From JAPPLB01 sp965218555 (lineage in GTDB: Bacteria > Acidobacteriota > Terriglobia > Bryobacterales > UBA6623), in assembly GCA_965218555.1 (NCBI GenBank), contig OZ244625.1:3596001-3660000 (forward strand): a stretch of DNA of 64,000 nucleotides, in the 5' to 3' direction. Made by a program: the position numbers and the translations under genes. A model generated the notes under the pieces. The model did not search any database and was not told where the DNA came from. It was given only the letters and a program-made list of their open reading frames with translations. Below are positions 7,486 through 16,341 of this stretch, in pieces. The first letter of the stretch is position 1. Each line of letters begins with the position of its first letter.

Positions 7486-8346
7486 TCAACCCGCTATTTT
7501 GTTGCGAAGGATGCCGATGCCGTCGATCTCCACTTCGACCACGTCGCCAGCCTTCATTGCGCTCGTACTGCCGGGCGTTCCAGTGAAGATCACATCACCG
7601 GGAAGGAGCGTTACGACTTGGCTGATAAAGCTGACCGTCTGCACCGGGTTGTGGATCAGGTCACTGAGCATCTGTTCCTGCTTGACCTCGCCGTTAAGGC
7701 GAAGCTGAATCTTCGACTTTTCATAGTCGAGGCCGATTGCAATGGCCGGGCCCATGGGTCCAAACTTGTCGCTGCCCTTGCCGCGCCACCATTGCATGTC
7801 TTTATTTTCAGGACCGTCGATCGAGCCGTTCTGCCAATTGCGCTCGCTCACGTCATTGCCGCAGGTGTAGCCAAGGATGTAGTCCGCGGCCTCGGCTTCG
7901 GAGACCTTGCTCGCCTTCTTGCCGATCACAATCACAAATTCGGCCTCATAGTGCACATCCTGCGCGCCCTTGGGGAACACAATGTCTTGCTCGGGGTGGG
8001 CCAAGCTCGTGATCGGTTTATAGAACGGCTCCGGGTGTTCCGGCGGTTCGCGGCCCGGGCCGAGGTGGCTCATATAGTTCCCCGCCAGCGCGAAAACCTT
8101 CGTCGGCTCGATGGGATAAAGCAGCTTCACCTCACTGAGCGGCAGGCTTTCGCCGGTCGGCGTTCGGCTTCCGAACAGGTCGCCTTCAATCGGATACACC
8201 ATTTCGCCGTCGAGGCCGCCAAAAGCAATCTCACCGTCATGCTCGTAGCGAACGAAACGGCTGAACTCCGTCGGCATCGACGAGCCACAGCTCCATACCG
8301 CCACACCCGCTGTTGCCGCCATGAAGGTTCTACGTGTGGTTCTCAT
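7486..8346 (-). CDS. Tat-exported (possibly lipoprotein) fumarylacetoacetate hydrolase family protein
   Basis: This 286-residue paralogue of the gene at 6575-7432 shares its length and motifs (VFALAGNYMSHLG, HYEAEFVIVIGKKA, GYTCGNDVSERNWQNG, VTLLPGDVIFTGTPGST). The N-terminus RTTRRTFMAATAGVAV is a twin-arginine signal; it runs into VWSCGSS, a possible lipobox Cys, suggesting anchoring to a membrane. The two genes are tandem with 53 bases between them and arose by duplication. The domain predicts metal-dependent hydrolysis of a C-C bond in a keto-acid-like compound, here outside the cytoplasm. The exact substrate is unknown. Confidence 0.88.
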   Translation of the reverse strand: MRTTRRTFMAATAGVAVWSCGSSMPTEFSRFVRYEHDGEIAFGGLDGEMVYPIEGDLFGSRTPTGESLPLSEVKLLYPIEPTKVFALAGNYMSHLGPGREPPEHPEPFYKPITSLAHPEQDIVFPKGAQDVHYEAEFVIVIGKKASKVSEAEAADYILGYTCGNDVSERNWQNGSIDGPENKDMQWWRGKGSDKFGPMGPAIAIGLDYEKSKIQLRLNGEVKQEQMLSDLIHNPVQTVSFISQVVTLLPGDVIFTGTPGSTSAMKAGDVVEVEIDGIGILRNKIAG

Positions 8347-8410
8347 GGTTATGTAATGCGCCTCCGTCGCAGGTCGGCGCTAGTTTAACAAATCAGATCG
8401 GTTTTCGAAG

Positions 8411-9172
8411 CTACGGGTCGGTCTCTCTGGAATCCGGATATTCCACGCGGACCAGAAAGAGTCCCTTCGCCGGGGCCGTGGCGCCGGCTGCCGACCTGCG
8501 CTTATTGTTGAGAATAGCAGAGACGTCGTCGGCTTTGAACCGGCCGCGGCCGACCTCGAGCAGCGTTCCGACGATGTTCCGGACCATGCGGTAAAGAAAT
8601 CCATCACCTCGGACATGATAGATCAGCCGTTCGCCGTTGCGGCGCAGCACGGAAGAGAAGATCGTTCGGATGGGCGATGCAACGTCGTCGCCACCCGACG
8701 CGGCGAGCGACCGGAAGTCTTGCCTGCCGCTGAATCGCTCAGCCGCCTTGCACATCGCCGCCTCGTCGAGCGGGTAAGGATGATGGTAGACATAGCGGGT
8801 GTCGAACGGCGGGCAGATAGCGCCCCGCCAGACCCGATACTCGTAGAGTTTGCCGCTAGCCGAGTGCCGGGCGTGAAACTCCGGGGATGCCTGTTCGAGC
8901 GAAACAACCCGAACCGCTTCCGGGAGCAAGCGGTTCATCGCCCTGACGAGATTGTCGGCGGGAATGGGATTGGCGAGTGCAAACGAAGCAACTTGGCCCA
9001 GCGCATGAACACCGGCGTCGGTCCGTCCGGCACCCTGCACATCGACAGACCCGCCTTCGATCTCGGCCAAGGCGTCCTTCAGGACGCCTTGAATGGTGGA
9101 GCGGTTCGGCTGTATCTGCCAGCCGTGGAAGTCCGTACCATCGTAGGCGAGCGTCGCTTTGAAATGCCGCAT
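8411..9172 (-). CDS. truA: tRNA pseudouridine synthase A
   Basis: TruA converts uridines 38-40 of tRNA anticodon arms to pseudouridine. The product is 253 residues, the usual length. It begins with FKATLAYDGTDFHGWQIQP, and has the catalytic Asp (about residue 52) in GAGRTDAGVHALGQVASF. Also visible are SGKLYEYRVW and FLYRMVRNIVGTLLEVGRGR, both family hallmarks. It is transcribed alone, facing away from the TolC-like gene; the 265-bp gap upstream contains nothing recognisable. Confidence 0.95.
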   Translation of the reverse strand: MRHFKATLAYDGTDFHGWQIQPNRSTIQGVLKDALAEIEGGSVDVQGAGRTDAGVHALGQVASFALANPIPADNLVRAMNRLLPEAVRVVSLEQASPEFHARHSASGKLYEYRVWRGAICPPFDTRYVYHHPYPLDEAAMCKAAERFSGRQDFRSLAASGGDDVASPIRTIFSSVLRRNGERLIYHVRGDGFLYRMVRNIVGTLLEVGRGRFKADDVSAILNNKRRSAAGATAPAKGLFLVRVEYPDSRETDP

Positions 9173-9440
9173 CCGAAATCAGAGGCCGTTTGGATCGTCT
9201 CGGGCAGCCGCTAATCTTTCAGGCGTCGAAGGCGTCTCTAAAGGGGCGGCCATTGTCACCGAATCAGCGCAGTGTTAGGATAACAAAGAACTTCCGCCAC
9301 TCATGCCTGCAAATCTTCTGCAGGGTCGCCACACCACAAGCTACAGCAACGACAGCGTACTCGCGGAACGGAGCCGGCCGAACCCAGTTTGATCGCATCC
9401 GCTCCGGTGGGAGTACGCTCGCAGACTCGGAGAATCCGTG

Positions 9441-11414
9441 ATGAATCTGATACAGAGATCTCTTGTCGTTATTCTGACCATATGTCTTGCGCCACCACCC
9501 ACATGGGCGCAAGAGCCGTCGCCGGGACAGCAGATTGATTACAGCACTTTCGGCAACCGTTGGAGCTTCACGAACGTGTACAAGGTGCCGGAGCCCGATC
9601 CGGTGGATTTTGCGAATTCTCCGCGCCTCGACCAGTTGATGCGGGGCGGAAAGATCTATCTCTCTCTGGCGGACGCCATTGCGCTTGCGGTCGAGAACAA
9701 CCTGGATATCGTCTACGCGCGGTACGAACCTCTCAAGGCGGAAGCGGATGTCCTGCGAGCCCATTCAGGCGGACAACTGCGTGGTGTTCAGACTCAGATC
9801 AGCACGCTGTCGACAGGCCAATCAGCCACAGGGGGCGTTGGCGGACGGGGAGGTGACGTCACGGGCATCGACACTCGGGCAGGGGGCGGCAGTCAAGGAG
9901 CGGCCGGAGTCGGCGACGCAAGCACGTTCTTTGGTACCGCAGTGCCGAACCTCGACCCGCGGATCACCGCCGGTCTCGATTGGGGGCATTTCAGTAATCC
10001 GCAGACCAGCGACTTCGTCACCGGCACGAATACGTTCATCAGGGAGACGAGCAACTCGAATGTTACTTTGCGCAAGGGTTTTCTCAGCGGTGCTACGGCT
10101 GCGCTGGGATGGAACAATCGCCGCAGTATCACCAATAGCCGCCGAAGCAACTTTAATCCCAACCTCGCGAGTAATATCAGCCTGAACGTGACGCAACCGC
10201 TGATTCAGGGCTTCGGCCGGAGCCTGAACTCGCGGATCATTCGGGTCGCCAAGAACAACCAGGAAATATCGGACCTGGCGTTCAAGCAGCAGGTGATTGC
10301 AACGGTGGCCCAGGTACAGAACCTTTACTGGGATCTGGTCACGTTTATCGCTGACGTGCGTGGCCGGGAAGAGGACCTTCGGCGGGCGGAGAAGCTCTAC
10401 CAGGACAACAGACGCCGGGTCGAGATCGGCACGTTGGCGCCGATCGAGATCGTTCGCGCCGAAGCTGAGGTGGCCACTGCCCAGCAGAACCTGACGGCGG
10501 CCATCACCAACGTTCAGCAGCAGGAGAACGTGCTCAAAAACGCGATCAGCAAGAATGGTTTGCAAAGTCCTTCCGTCTTGGAAGCCGAGATCGTTCCGAC
10601 TGACCGCATCGAAGTACCCGCCACGGAAACCATGCAGCCGATTCAGGATCTGATGAACCTTGCGCTCAAGGCGCGACCGGAAATCATCCAGAGCCGGGTG
10701 CAACTGACGAATCGTGACATCAACCTCAAAGGTGTGCGCAACTCTCTGAAACCCGAAGTGAACCTGGTCGGAGACGTCACGAACAACGGTCTCGCGGGGG
10801 AGGTGAACTACATTTTCCTGCCGATCCCCGGGCAGTCGGTCACCAGGCCCTCCGAGTTTTTCCTTGGCGGATTGGGCACCAGCGTGGGGCAGGTGTTTCG
10901 CCGGAACTTCCCCGATTATCAGATCGGCGTTCAACTGCGCATTCCCCTCAAAAACCGCCAGGCACAGGCGGACTTGGCCGCGTCTCTGCTCGAGAGACGC
11001 CAAGCTGAGATTCGCCTGCGGCAGTCAGAGAACACGATTCGCCGCGAGGTTCTGGACGCCGTGATCGGCCTGCGCCAAGCAAGGGCGCAGTACGAAGCGG
11101 CCCGGAAGTCTCGCATCCTGCAAGAGAAGACCCTCGAAGCCGAGCAGAAGAAGTTCACTCTCGGAGCTTCGACGATTTTCGAGATCGTGCAGGTCCAGCG
11201 GGATTTGGCATTCTCCCGAACGGACGAGATTCGGGCCCAGAACAACTACATCAAGGCCAAGATCAGTCTAGATCTGTCCACCGGCCGGACTCTGGAGAAG
11301 AGCAATATCTCAATCGATGAGGCTTTCGACGGACGCGTATCGAAGAACGCGGATCCGATCCCTCCGGATTCGCAAGCGGCGCTATTAGACATTCGACGAA
11401 CTATCGCCCGCTAA
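9441..11414 (+). CDS. TolC-family outer membrane efflux protein
   Basis: The 657-residue product starts with a signal peptide (MNLIQRSLVVILTICLAPPP, cleavage near TWAQ). It is followed by the two coiled-coil OEP repeats: LADAIALAVENNLDIVYARY opens the first, and ARPEIIQSRVQLTNRDINLK opens the second. The end of the second reads LEAEQKKFTLGASTIFEIVQVQRDLA, a strong TolC signature. It is longer than E. coli TolC because of an insert after the first strand region, rich in Gly and Thr (about residues 130-190). GGAG lies 8 bases before ATG 9441; the GTG at 9438 is less well placed. It would form the outer-membrane channel of a tripartite exporter, but no membrane-fusion partner is adjacent. Confidence 0.9.
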   Translation: MNLIQRSLVVILTICLAPPPTWAQEPSPGQQIDYSTFGNRWSFTNVYKVPEPDPVDFANSPRLDQLMRGGKIYLSLADAIALAVENNLDIVYARYEPLKAEADVLRAHSGGQLRGVQTQISTLSTGQSATGGVGGRGGDVTGIDTRAGGGSQGAAGVGDASTFFGTAVPNLDPRITAGLDWGHFSNPQTSDFVTGTNTFIRETSNSNVTLRKGFLSGATAALGWNNRRSITNSRRSNFNPNLASNISLNVTQPLIQGFGRSLNSRIIRVAKNNQEISDLAFKQQVIATVAQVQNLYWDLVTFIADVRGREEDLRRAEKLYQDNRRRVEIGTLAPIEIVRAEAEVATAQQNLTAAITNVQQQENVLKNAISKNGLQSPSVLEAEIVPTDRIEVPATETMQPIQDLMNLALKARPEIIQSRVQLTNRDINLKGVRNSLKPEVNLVGDVTNNGLAGEVNYIFLPIPGQSVTRPSEFFLGGLGTSVGQVFRRNFPDYQIGVQLRIPLKNRQAQADLAASLLERRQAEIRLRQSENTIRREVLDAVIGLRQARAQYEAARKSRILQEKTLEAEQKKFTLGASTIFEIVQVQRDLAFSRTDEIRAQNNYIKAKISLDLSTGRTLEKSNISIDEAFDGRVSKNADPIPPDSQAALLDIRRTIAR

Positions 11415-11438
11415 GAGGGAAGCGACTGGAGCAGCGGG

Positions 11439-12806
11439 CTAGGATTCCGACTCTTCGCCCTCGTCCGGCATTGCAAGGTCGGAGATGCTGGTCCGCAGTT
11501 CCTCGATATCGCCCTTCTCTAGCTCATAGGTGCTGTCTTGGCCCGGGATCGCGCCATAGACCTGATCGGCAGAGGGATCAGTGATCATGACCTGCTCCGT
11601 GCCGCCGTCGCTCGACTGCACCACCTCAGCCTCAATCGTTGGGGCATCCAGACCGAATTTCGCCTGGTCGGACAGCTCATCGGAAGTGAACTCCTTGACA
11701 GAAAGCCCTCGCAGGGCATCCAGCAGGGTCTGGACTTTCTCGGAGTCCAACTCTCGATCCTCGTCGGAAGTGAGGATCCATTTGTCCTCTTGTTTGGCGA
11801 TCGTCAGATGCCTATCACCGTCGCGCACTTGAACGAGTTCTGGATCCACAAAGCCGAAGTCGAACAGCTTCTTGTTGCGAAAGTCCTCCAAGGGCTTGTC
11901 GAGCGCCTCCGGGAGCGTTGATGAGACCTCGTACACGCCCTCAAGGTCGCTGCTTTTGGCGTAGTACTTGTCTTCTGCGTCCTTCGCAATCGTCAAGGTG
12001 TGCGCGCCCGCCTCGTCGACGACCTCGACCGTGGCGAAAGGACGTCTGAAGGAATACTTGCCGGTAGGCTCACCTGCCTCGAGGACCGCAACCATCTCCG
12101 CGTTGTAGGCCGAGCGAGCCAAATCGCCCACGCTGAAATTGTCGGCCCGGAGAGGTTTCGGTTCGAGGATCTGCCAGTCCGCGTCTCCGCTCTTGCCGAA
12201 CTCGATCGATCGCCGGCCAATGTCGACGGTAACGCGAGAGATCTTGTCTTGGTCGATCTTCAACAGCTTTTTCTCTCTCAGGTCGAAGATTTCCTTTTCG
12301 AAGCCGCTCTTGATGTAGTTAAAAACCGTGAACAAGCGGGGATCGCCGTCGAGGCGCGCGAAGACCCCCGAGCCGGTCGGCGTGTCATCACCAAAAATCA
12401 CCCGGTAGGTCTTTTCCTCTTCGTCCTCTTTCTTGGCGGTCACTTCGACTCGCAGCGACCAGGCATCGCCTTCGACGCCGTAGGGACGCCAGTCAGCGAC
12501 CTCCTCCTCGACAACGCGGTCGGAGTTCATCGGCGTGAGATTATTCAGCAACAGGTTGATCGACGATTCGTTAACGGGCATCGTAAGCGGCGGTGCGAAC
12601 TTCCACTCGTCATCTTCGCCTCGCACAACCCTGATCGTGTCGTGCCCGGGACGCTCCACCGTGAGCGCGCGGATGTCGTCCGTCTCGAGATCGACGACGG
12701 GCGTTTTTTCGTCGTCGGATACCGGAGGGTTTTCTTCACTCCAATAGACCAGCCCTCCGAGCGCGGCTAGAATGCCGGCGGCGATCAGAAGCCTCATGGG
12801 GTTCAT
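11439..12806 (-). CDS. DUF4340 domain protein of Gld-type ABC exporter operon
   Basis: The 455-residue product has an N-terminal membrane anchor (LLIAAGILAALGGLVYW) followed by a long periplasmic region typical of DUF4340: DIRALTVERPGHDTIRVVRG, a repeat-like set of beta domains with PVNESSINLLLNNLTPM, and KKLLKIDQDKISRVTVD. The tail is acidic. It is the last gene of a unit transcribed from 16180 to 11439 (ATPase, permease, GldG-like, DUF4340). DUF4340 proteins commonly accompany GldF/GldG-like transport proteins in many phyla; their mechanical or transport role is not settled. This assignment rests on architecture plus context. Confidence 0.85.
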   Translation of the reverse strand: MNPMRLLIAAGILAALGGLVYWSEENPPVSDDEKTPVVDLETDDIRALTVERPGHDTIRVVRGEDDEWKFAPPLTMPVNESSINLLLNNLTPMNSDRVVEEEVADWRPYGVEGDAWSLRVEVTAKKEDEEEKTYRVIFGDDTPTGSGVFARLDGDPRLFTVFNYIKSGFEKEIFDLREKKLLKIDQDKISRVTVDIGRRSIEFGKSGDADWQILEPKPLRADNFSVGDLARSAYNAEMVAVLEAGEPTGKYSFRRPFATVEVVDEAGAHTLTIAKDAEDKYYAKSSDLEGVYEVSSTLPEALDKPLEDFRNKKLFDFGFVDPELVQVRDGDRHLTIAKQEDKWILTSDEDRELDSEKVQTLLDALRGLSVKEFTSDELSDQAKFGLDAPTIEAEVVQSSDGGTEQVMITDPSADQVYGAIPGQDSTYELEKGDIEELRTSISDLAMPDEGEESES

Positions 12807-12864
12807 GGTCTTGCCTCCCTGCGCATCTTTGACGGGAAGAAGGTCGAGCGGATGATCGGGCGGT

Positions 12865-14325
12865 TCAGCGGCGCATCCACCACACGCGGACGCCGAAGAT
12901 CACGATCACCAGCGGCAGTCCGATGACGTTGAACCAGAACAGGCGCGACATCTGCGCCTGCGAGATGTTCAGCGGCGTGTTCTCGGGGTCTTTGGGACGG
13001 ATGGAAATCAAGTCCTCATCGGAACTCAGCCAGTTCATCATGTTGAGCAACAGGTCGAGGTTTCCGCCACGGCCCAACGCGTAATTGCGGGCGAACCGAG
13101 AGGAACCAACGACCACCACTCTCGACTCTTTCTTATCTGTTTCGTCTGACGCGCCTTCGCTGTCTTCCTCATCCGACGCATTGCCGCCGGAGGATTCTTC
13201 GGAGCCGGTTGTATTCGACAGAAGGTCATGGGTCGCCGCCACGGCGAGCGTAATGGGACCCTGGCGTTCCGTGGCTGGGTTCCGGATCAACTCACCGTCT
13301 TCCACCTTCAACTCGTCCGTGGCGAAAGCCCCCTCGGTGGTGCTGAAGAGCTCCTCGACGTTCCAGCCGGATACGGCGTCGCCCGCGGCGACACCGCGAG
13401 ACATCGGGAAGAAGCTCGCCGTGTTGCCCATAACGTCGGTAATCGGATGGTCCTCGTAGTCAGCAACCAACGGGGATAAAGGCCCCATGCCGAAGAATTG
13501 GCCGACCGGCGAGAAATCGACCACTGTTTCGTCACGGACGCGGATGCCCCAGCCGGCGACCATCTCGGTCAGCGCTGGACTGTTGTCGGGATCGATCATG
13601 ACGAGCGCACGGCCGCCACCCTCGACGTAACGCTTGAGAGTCTCGACCGCGGGCGGCAGGTAGTCCGCCTCGGGGCCGGGCAGAATCAGCAACGTGCAAT
13701 CGGAGGGAACTTCAACTTCCTGCTGCAACGACACGACCTTCGTTTCGTAGTTCGCGTCCTGCATCGCCTGCTGGGCGCCAGAGAACCCGTCGCGCTCGCT
13801 GTCATCCGTATCCGCCTCACCGTGTCCCGTGAGAATGCAGACGGTCTTGTCCTCGCCCTTGAGTACCTTGATGATGGCGTTCGTGACGTCCTCTTCCTCA
13901 CTGGAGACAGCTTCCTCGCGGATGTCTCCTACCTCAACGAGCACCGTACCGTAGGTACGGATGTTCATCAGTTGCGCCATTTCAGGTTTGCTATCAGGAT
14001 CGATGTAGTCGACCGATACGCGGCTGGAAGCATTCTCGTACCGCACGAGCGACGAACGGGCCGCACCGAAGTCCGTACTGCGGTCGAAGTAGTAGATCGT
14101 GAGGTCGCGATCGAGGTTGTCCAGGATCTTCTCCGTCTGATCGGACAGGCTGTAGAGCTTGTTCTTGGTGGCGTCGAAGGTCTCGTTGTAGCGGTTCGCA
14201 AGGTAGTTCGCCGCTACCAGAATCGCAATGGTGACGACAATATAGAGGGCCGAGTACGCCCCGTATTTCGTCTGCCTTGTATTGACCCAATCCCAAACCA
14301 TCGTTCGGACAACCTCCCACTTCAT
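12865..14325 (-). CDS. GldG-like ABC transporter auxiliary protein
   Basis: The product has 486 residues. One membrane segment lies near the N-terminus (about 23-45, ALYIVVTIAILVAANYLANR) and one at the C-terminus (FWFNVIGLPLVIVIFGVRVW). Between them is the GldG/IFT52-like soluble domain (DATKNKLYSLSDQTEKILD, LTIYYFDRS, VCILTGHGEAD, LLILPGPEADYLPP). A Ser/Glu/Asp-rich low-complexity loop (around residues 375-400) precedes the last strand set. Its start overlaps the permease stop (ATGA at 14325-14322), showing translational coupling. It would form a complex with the permease and ATPase in the inner membrane. Confidence 0.88.
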   Translation of the reverse strand: MKWEVVRTMVWDWVNTRQTKYGAYSALYIVVTIAILVAANYLANRYNETFDATKNKLYSLSDQTEKILDNLDRDLTIYYFDRSTDFGAARSSLVRYENASSRVSVDYIDPDSKPEMAQLMNIRTYGTVLVEVGDIREEAVSSEEEDVTNAIIKVLKGEDKTVCILTGHGEADTDDSERDGFSGAQQAMQDANYETKVVSLQQEVEVPSDCTLLILPGPEADYLPPAVETLKRYVEGGGRALVMIDPDNSPALTEMVAGWGIRVRDETVVDFSPVGQFFGMGPLSPLVADYEDHPITDVMGNTASFFPMSRGVAAGDAVSGWNVEELFSTTEGAFATDELKVEDGELIRNPATERQGPITLAVAATHDLLSNTTGSEESSGGNASDEEDSEGASDETDKKESRVVVVGSSRFARNYALGRGGNLDLLLNMMNWLSSDEDLISIRPKDPENTPLNISQAQMSRLFWFNVIGLPLVIVIFGVRVWWMRR

Positions 14326-15089
14326 GCGCGCCAGCGCAGCGATTCCAGCGAGCGCTTGCTCAGAAAGAGACCAAGCACAATGGCACTCAAGTAGTAGACC
14401 GTATCCTTCAGCTCAATCACACCCTTCGAGAACTGCTCGAAGTGTGGCGCGACCGCGATGTATTGACACACCTTGCCGATCGTCGACGTGCTATAGGCGT
14501 TCACCCAGTCCAGAACCCAAAGTAGCAGGAACACACCGAAAGTCAAGGCGCCGGCGACGATCTGATTCTTCGTCAAGGTCGAAATGAACGCGCCGATCGC
14601 GAGGAACGTTCCACCCATCAGCAACAGGCCCAGGTAGCCAACGAAAAGAGCCTGCCAGTCCGGCGTGCTGAGCAGGAAGATCACCACCAGGTTCAGCAAC
14701 GAAATCGCCAGCATGCAGGCAAAAAGCAGCACGGCGGCGAGCCACTTGCCGAAGATGATCTCGAAGTCGCGTACCGGCGACGTCAGCAGCAGCTCGATCG
14801 TGCCGCTCCGCTTCTCTTCGGCGAACAGCCGCATCGTGATCATCGGCGAGAGGAAAAGCAGAATGATGCTGAAGTTGCCGAGAGTGGGCTGGATGATGAA
14901 CTGATCCACGTTCATCGGGGGCATCTGCATGCCCATCTGTCCGCGGCTCGCAAAGTCCACAAAAATCGCGACCGCACTGAAGAAGAAATAGCCAAAGATG
15001 ATCGCAAACATCGTGAGAAGGATATAGGCGATCGGTGAAGCGAAATAGCTCCTCAGTTCTCGGCTTGCGATCGTCCACACGTTTCTCAT
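14322..15089 (-). CDS. ABC-2 type transporter permease (GldF-like)
   Basis: The 255-residue product has six predicted membrane helices and starts RNVWTIASRELRSYFASPIA, the usual amphipathic opening of GldF/NosY-like permeases. Between helices lie the conserved SPMITMRLFAEEKRSGTIELL and LLTSPVRDFEIIFGKWLAA. Both ends overlap neighbours by four bases (ATGA at 15089-15086 with the ATPase and at 14325-14322 with the GldG-like gene). It supplies the membrane pore of this exporter; the transported substrate is not known. Confidence 0.9.
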   Translation of the reverse strand: MRNVWTIASRELRSYFASPIAYILLTMFAIIFGYFFFSAVAIFVDFASRGQMGMQMPPMNVDQFIIQPTLGNFSIILLFLSPMITMRLFAEEKRSGTIELLLTSPVRDFEIIFGKWLAAVLLFACMLAISLLNLVVIFLLSTPDWQALFVGYLGLLLMGGTFLAIGAFISTLTKNQIVAGALTFGVFLLLWVLDWVNAYSTSTIGKVCQYIAVAPHFEQFSKGVIELKDTVYYLSAIVLGLFLSKRSLESLRWRA

Positions 15090-16180
15090 GATGTCCCGGC
15101 TCCTTCCTGTTTCGAGGATTCCTCTTCTTCCGGCGGCGCCTCTTCCGGCCGGGCCGCGGATTCGGCAACGGTCGGCTCCACGGTTTCCTCCTGCGAAGCG
15201 GCGTCGGCTTCAGCAGCCGGTTCATCCTGTGCCGCAGCCCCGGCGGCGTCCTCCGACGCCGTCAGCTTGAGGAAGATATCCTCAAGGCTCATACCGACCG
15301 GGCGGATCTCATAGAGTCCCCAGCCGGATTCCACCACCACCCGGGCCAGCTCACTTCGGATGGCGGCATCCTTGCTGGTCTCGACTGCCCAACTCGTGCG
15401 GCCGCCATGTCCGTTCTTGCGGCTCACACTGTTGACGCCCTCGACCGACCAAAGGCGTTCTTCAACGTCCTCGGGCGGACCGTCGATCTCGACCAGCACG
15501 GACTCATGACCCCGCATGCGCGCCATCAAGTTCTCCGGCGTATCGCTGGCTTCGAGCTTGCCGTCACTGATGATGATGATGCGGCTCGCGATGCTCTGGA
15601 CTTCCGACAGGATGTGCGTGCTCAGGATGATCGTGTGGTCGCCGCTGAGGTCGTGAATAAGCTGCCGGACTTCCGCAATCTGCTTGGGGTCCAGTCCGGC
15701 GGTGGGCTCATCAAAGATCAGAACTTCGGGGTCGTGAATCAGAGCCTGCGCCAGACCGACGCGCTGGCGGTATCCCTTGGACAAGTGTCCGATCAGCTTT
15801 TGGCGAACGTCTCCCAGCGCACACCCCTCGACGACGCTATCGACGCGTTCAGGCACCTCTCCGCCGGGAATGCCTTTAAGCCGGCCGACGAAATCCAGGT
15901 AGCCCTCGACTGACATTTCGGGGTAGACGGGCGGCGCCTCGGGCAGGTAACCGATGCGCTTCTTCACCTCCAAGGGCTCTTCCAGTACGTCGTAGCCCGC
16001 CACGCTGACCGTACCCGATGTGGGCGGCAAGAACCCGGTCAGGATGCGCATCGTGGTGGTCTTGCCGGCTCCGTTCGGCCCGAGAAAGCCGACGATTTCA
16101 CCTTTTTCGACCTCAAAGGTGATGTCCTTGACGGCCAAAGTAGGACCGTACCGCTTGGTCAAACGCTCAACTTTGATCAT
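15086..16180 (-). CDS. ABC transporter ATP-binding protein (GldA-like) with acidic C-terminal tail
   Basis: All ATPase motifs are visible: Walker A GPNGAGKTTT (residues 34-43), signature LSKGYRQRVGLAQAL, Walker B VLIFDEPTAGLDP and the switch His in STHILSEV. After the nucleotide-binding domain, about residues 225-310 form the regulatory extension found in GldA/CcmA-like ATPases. The last ~50 residues are an unusual Ala/Glu/Pro-rich tail (AAGAAAQDEPAAEADAASQ), probably disordered. It is the first gene of the four-gene exporter unit and powers the permease at 14322-15089. Confidence 0.93.
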   Translation of the reverse strand: MIKVERLTKRYGPTLAVKDITFEVEKGEIVGFLGPNGAGKTTTMRILTGFLPPTSGTVSVAGYDVLEEPLEVKKRIGYLPEAPPVYPEMSVEGYLDFVGRLKGIPGGEVPERVDSVVEGCALGDVRQKLIGHLSKGYRQRVGLAQALIHDPEVLIFDEPTAGLDPKQIAEVRQLIHDLSGDHTIILSTHILSEVQSIASRIIIISDGKLEASDTPENLMARMRGHESVLVEIDGPPEDVEERLWSVEGVNSVSRKNGHGGRTSWAVETSKDAAIRSELARVVVESGWGLYEIRPVGMSLEDIFLKLTASEDAAGAAAQDEPAAEADAASQEETVEPTVAESAARPEEAPPEEEESSKQEGAGTS

Positions 16181-16341
16181 TGCTCAACAGGTGATCCGGC
16201 GATCGCCGGGAAATGGAGGTTCACTACAACAACGTATACTCAGGCTGTCCCGAACAATATCAATAAACTTTATTATGCAGCAATCACCGTGCGGATTGTC
16301 AACGGCTTGACGCCGTGCCAGGACGCCTGCTGGAACGGGTT

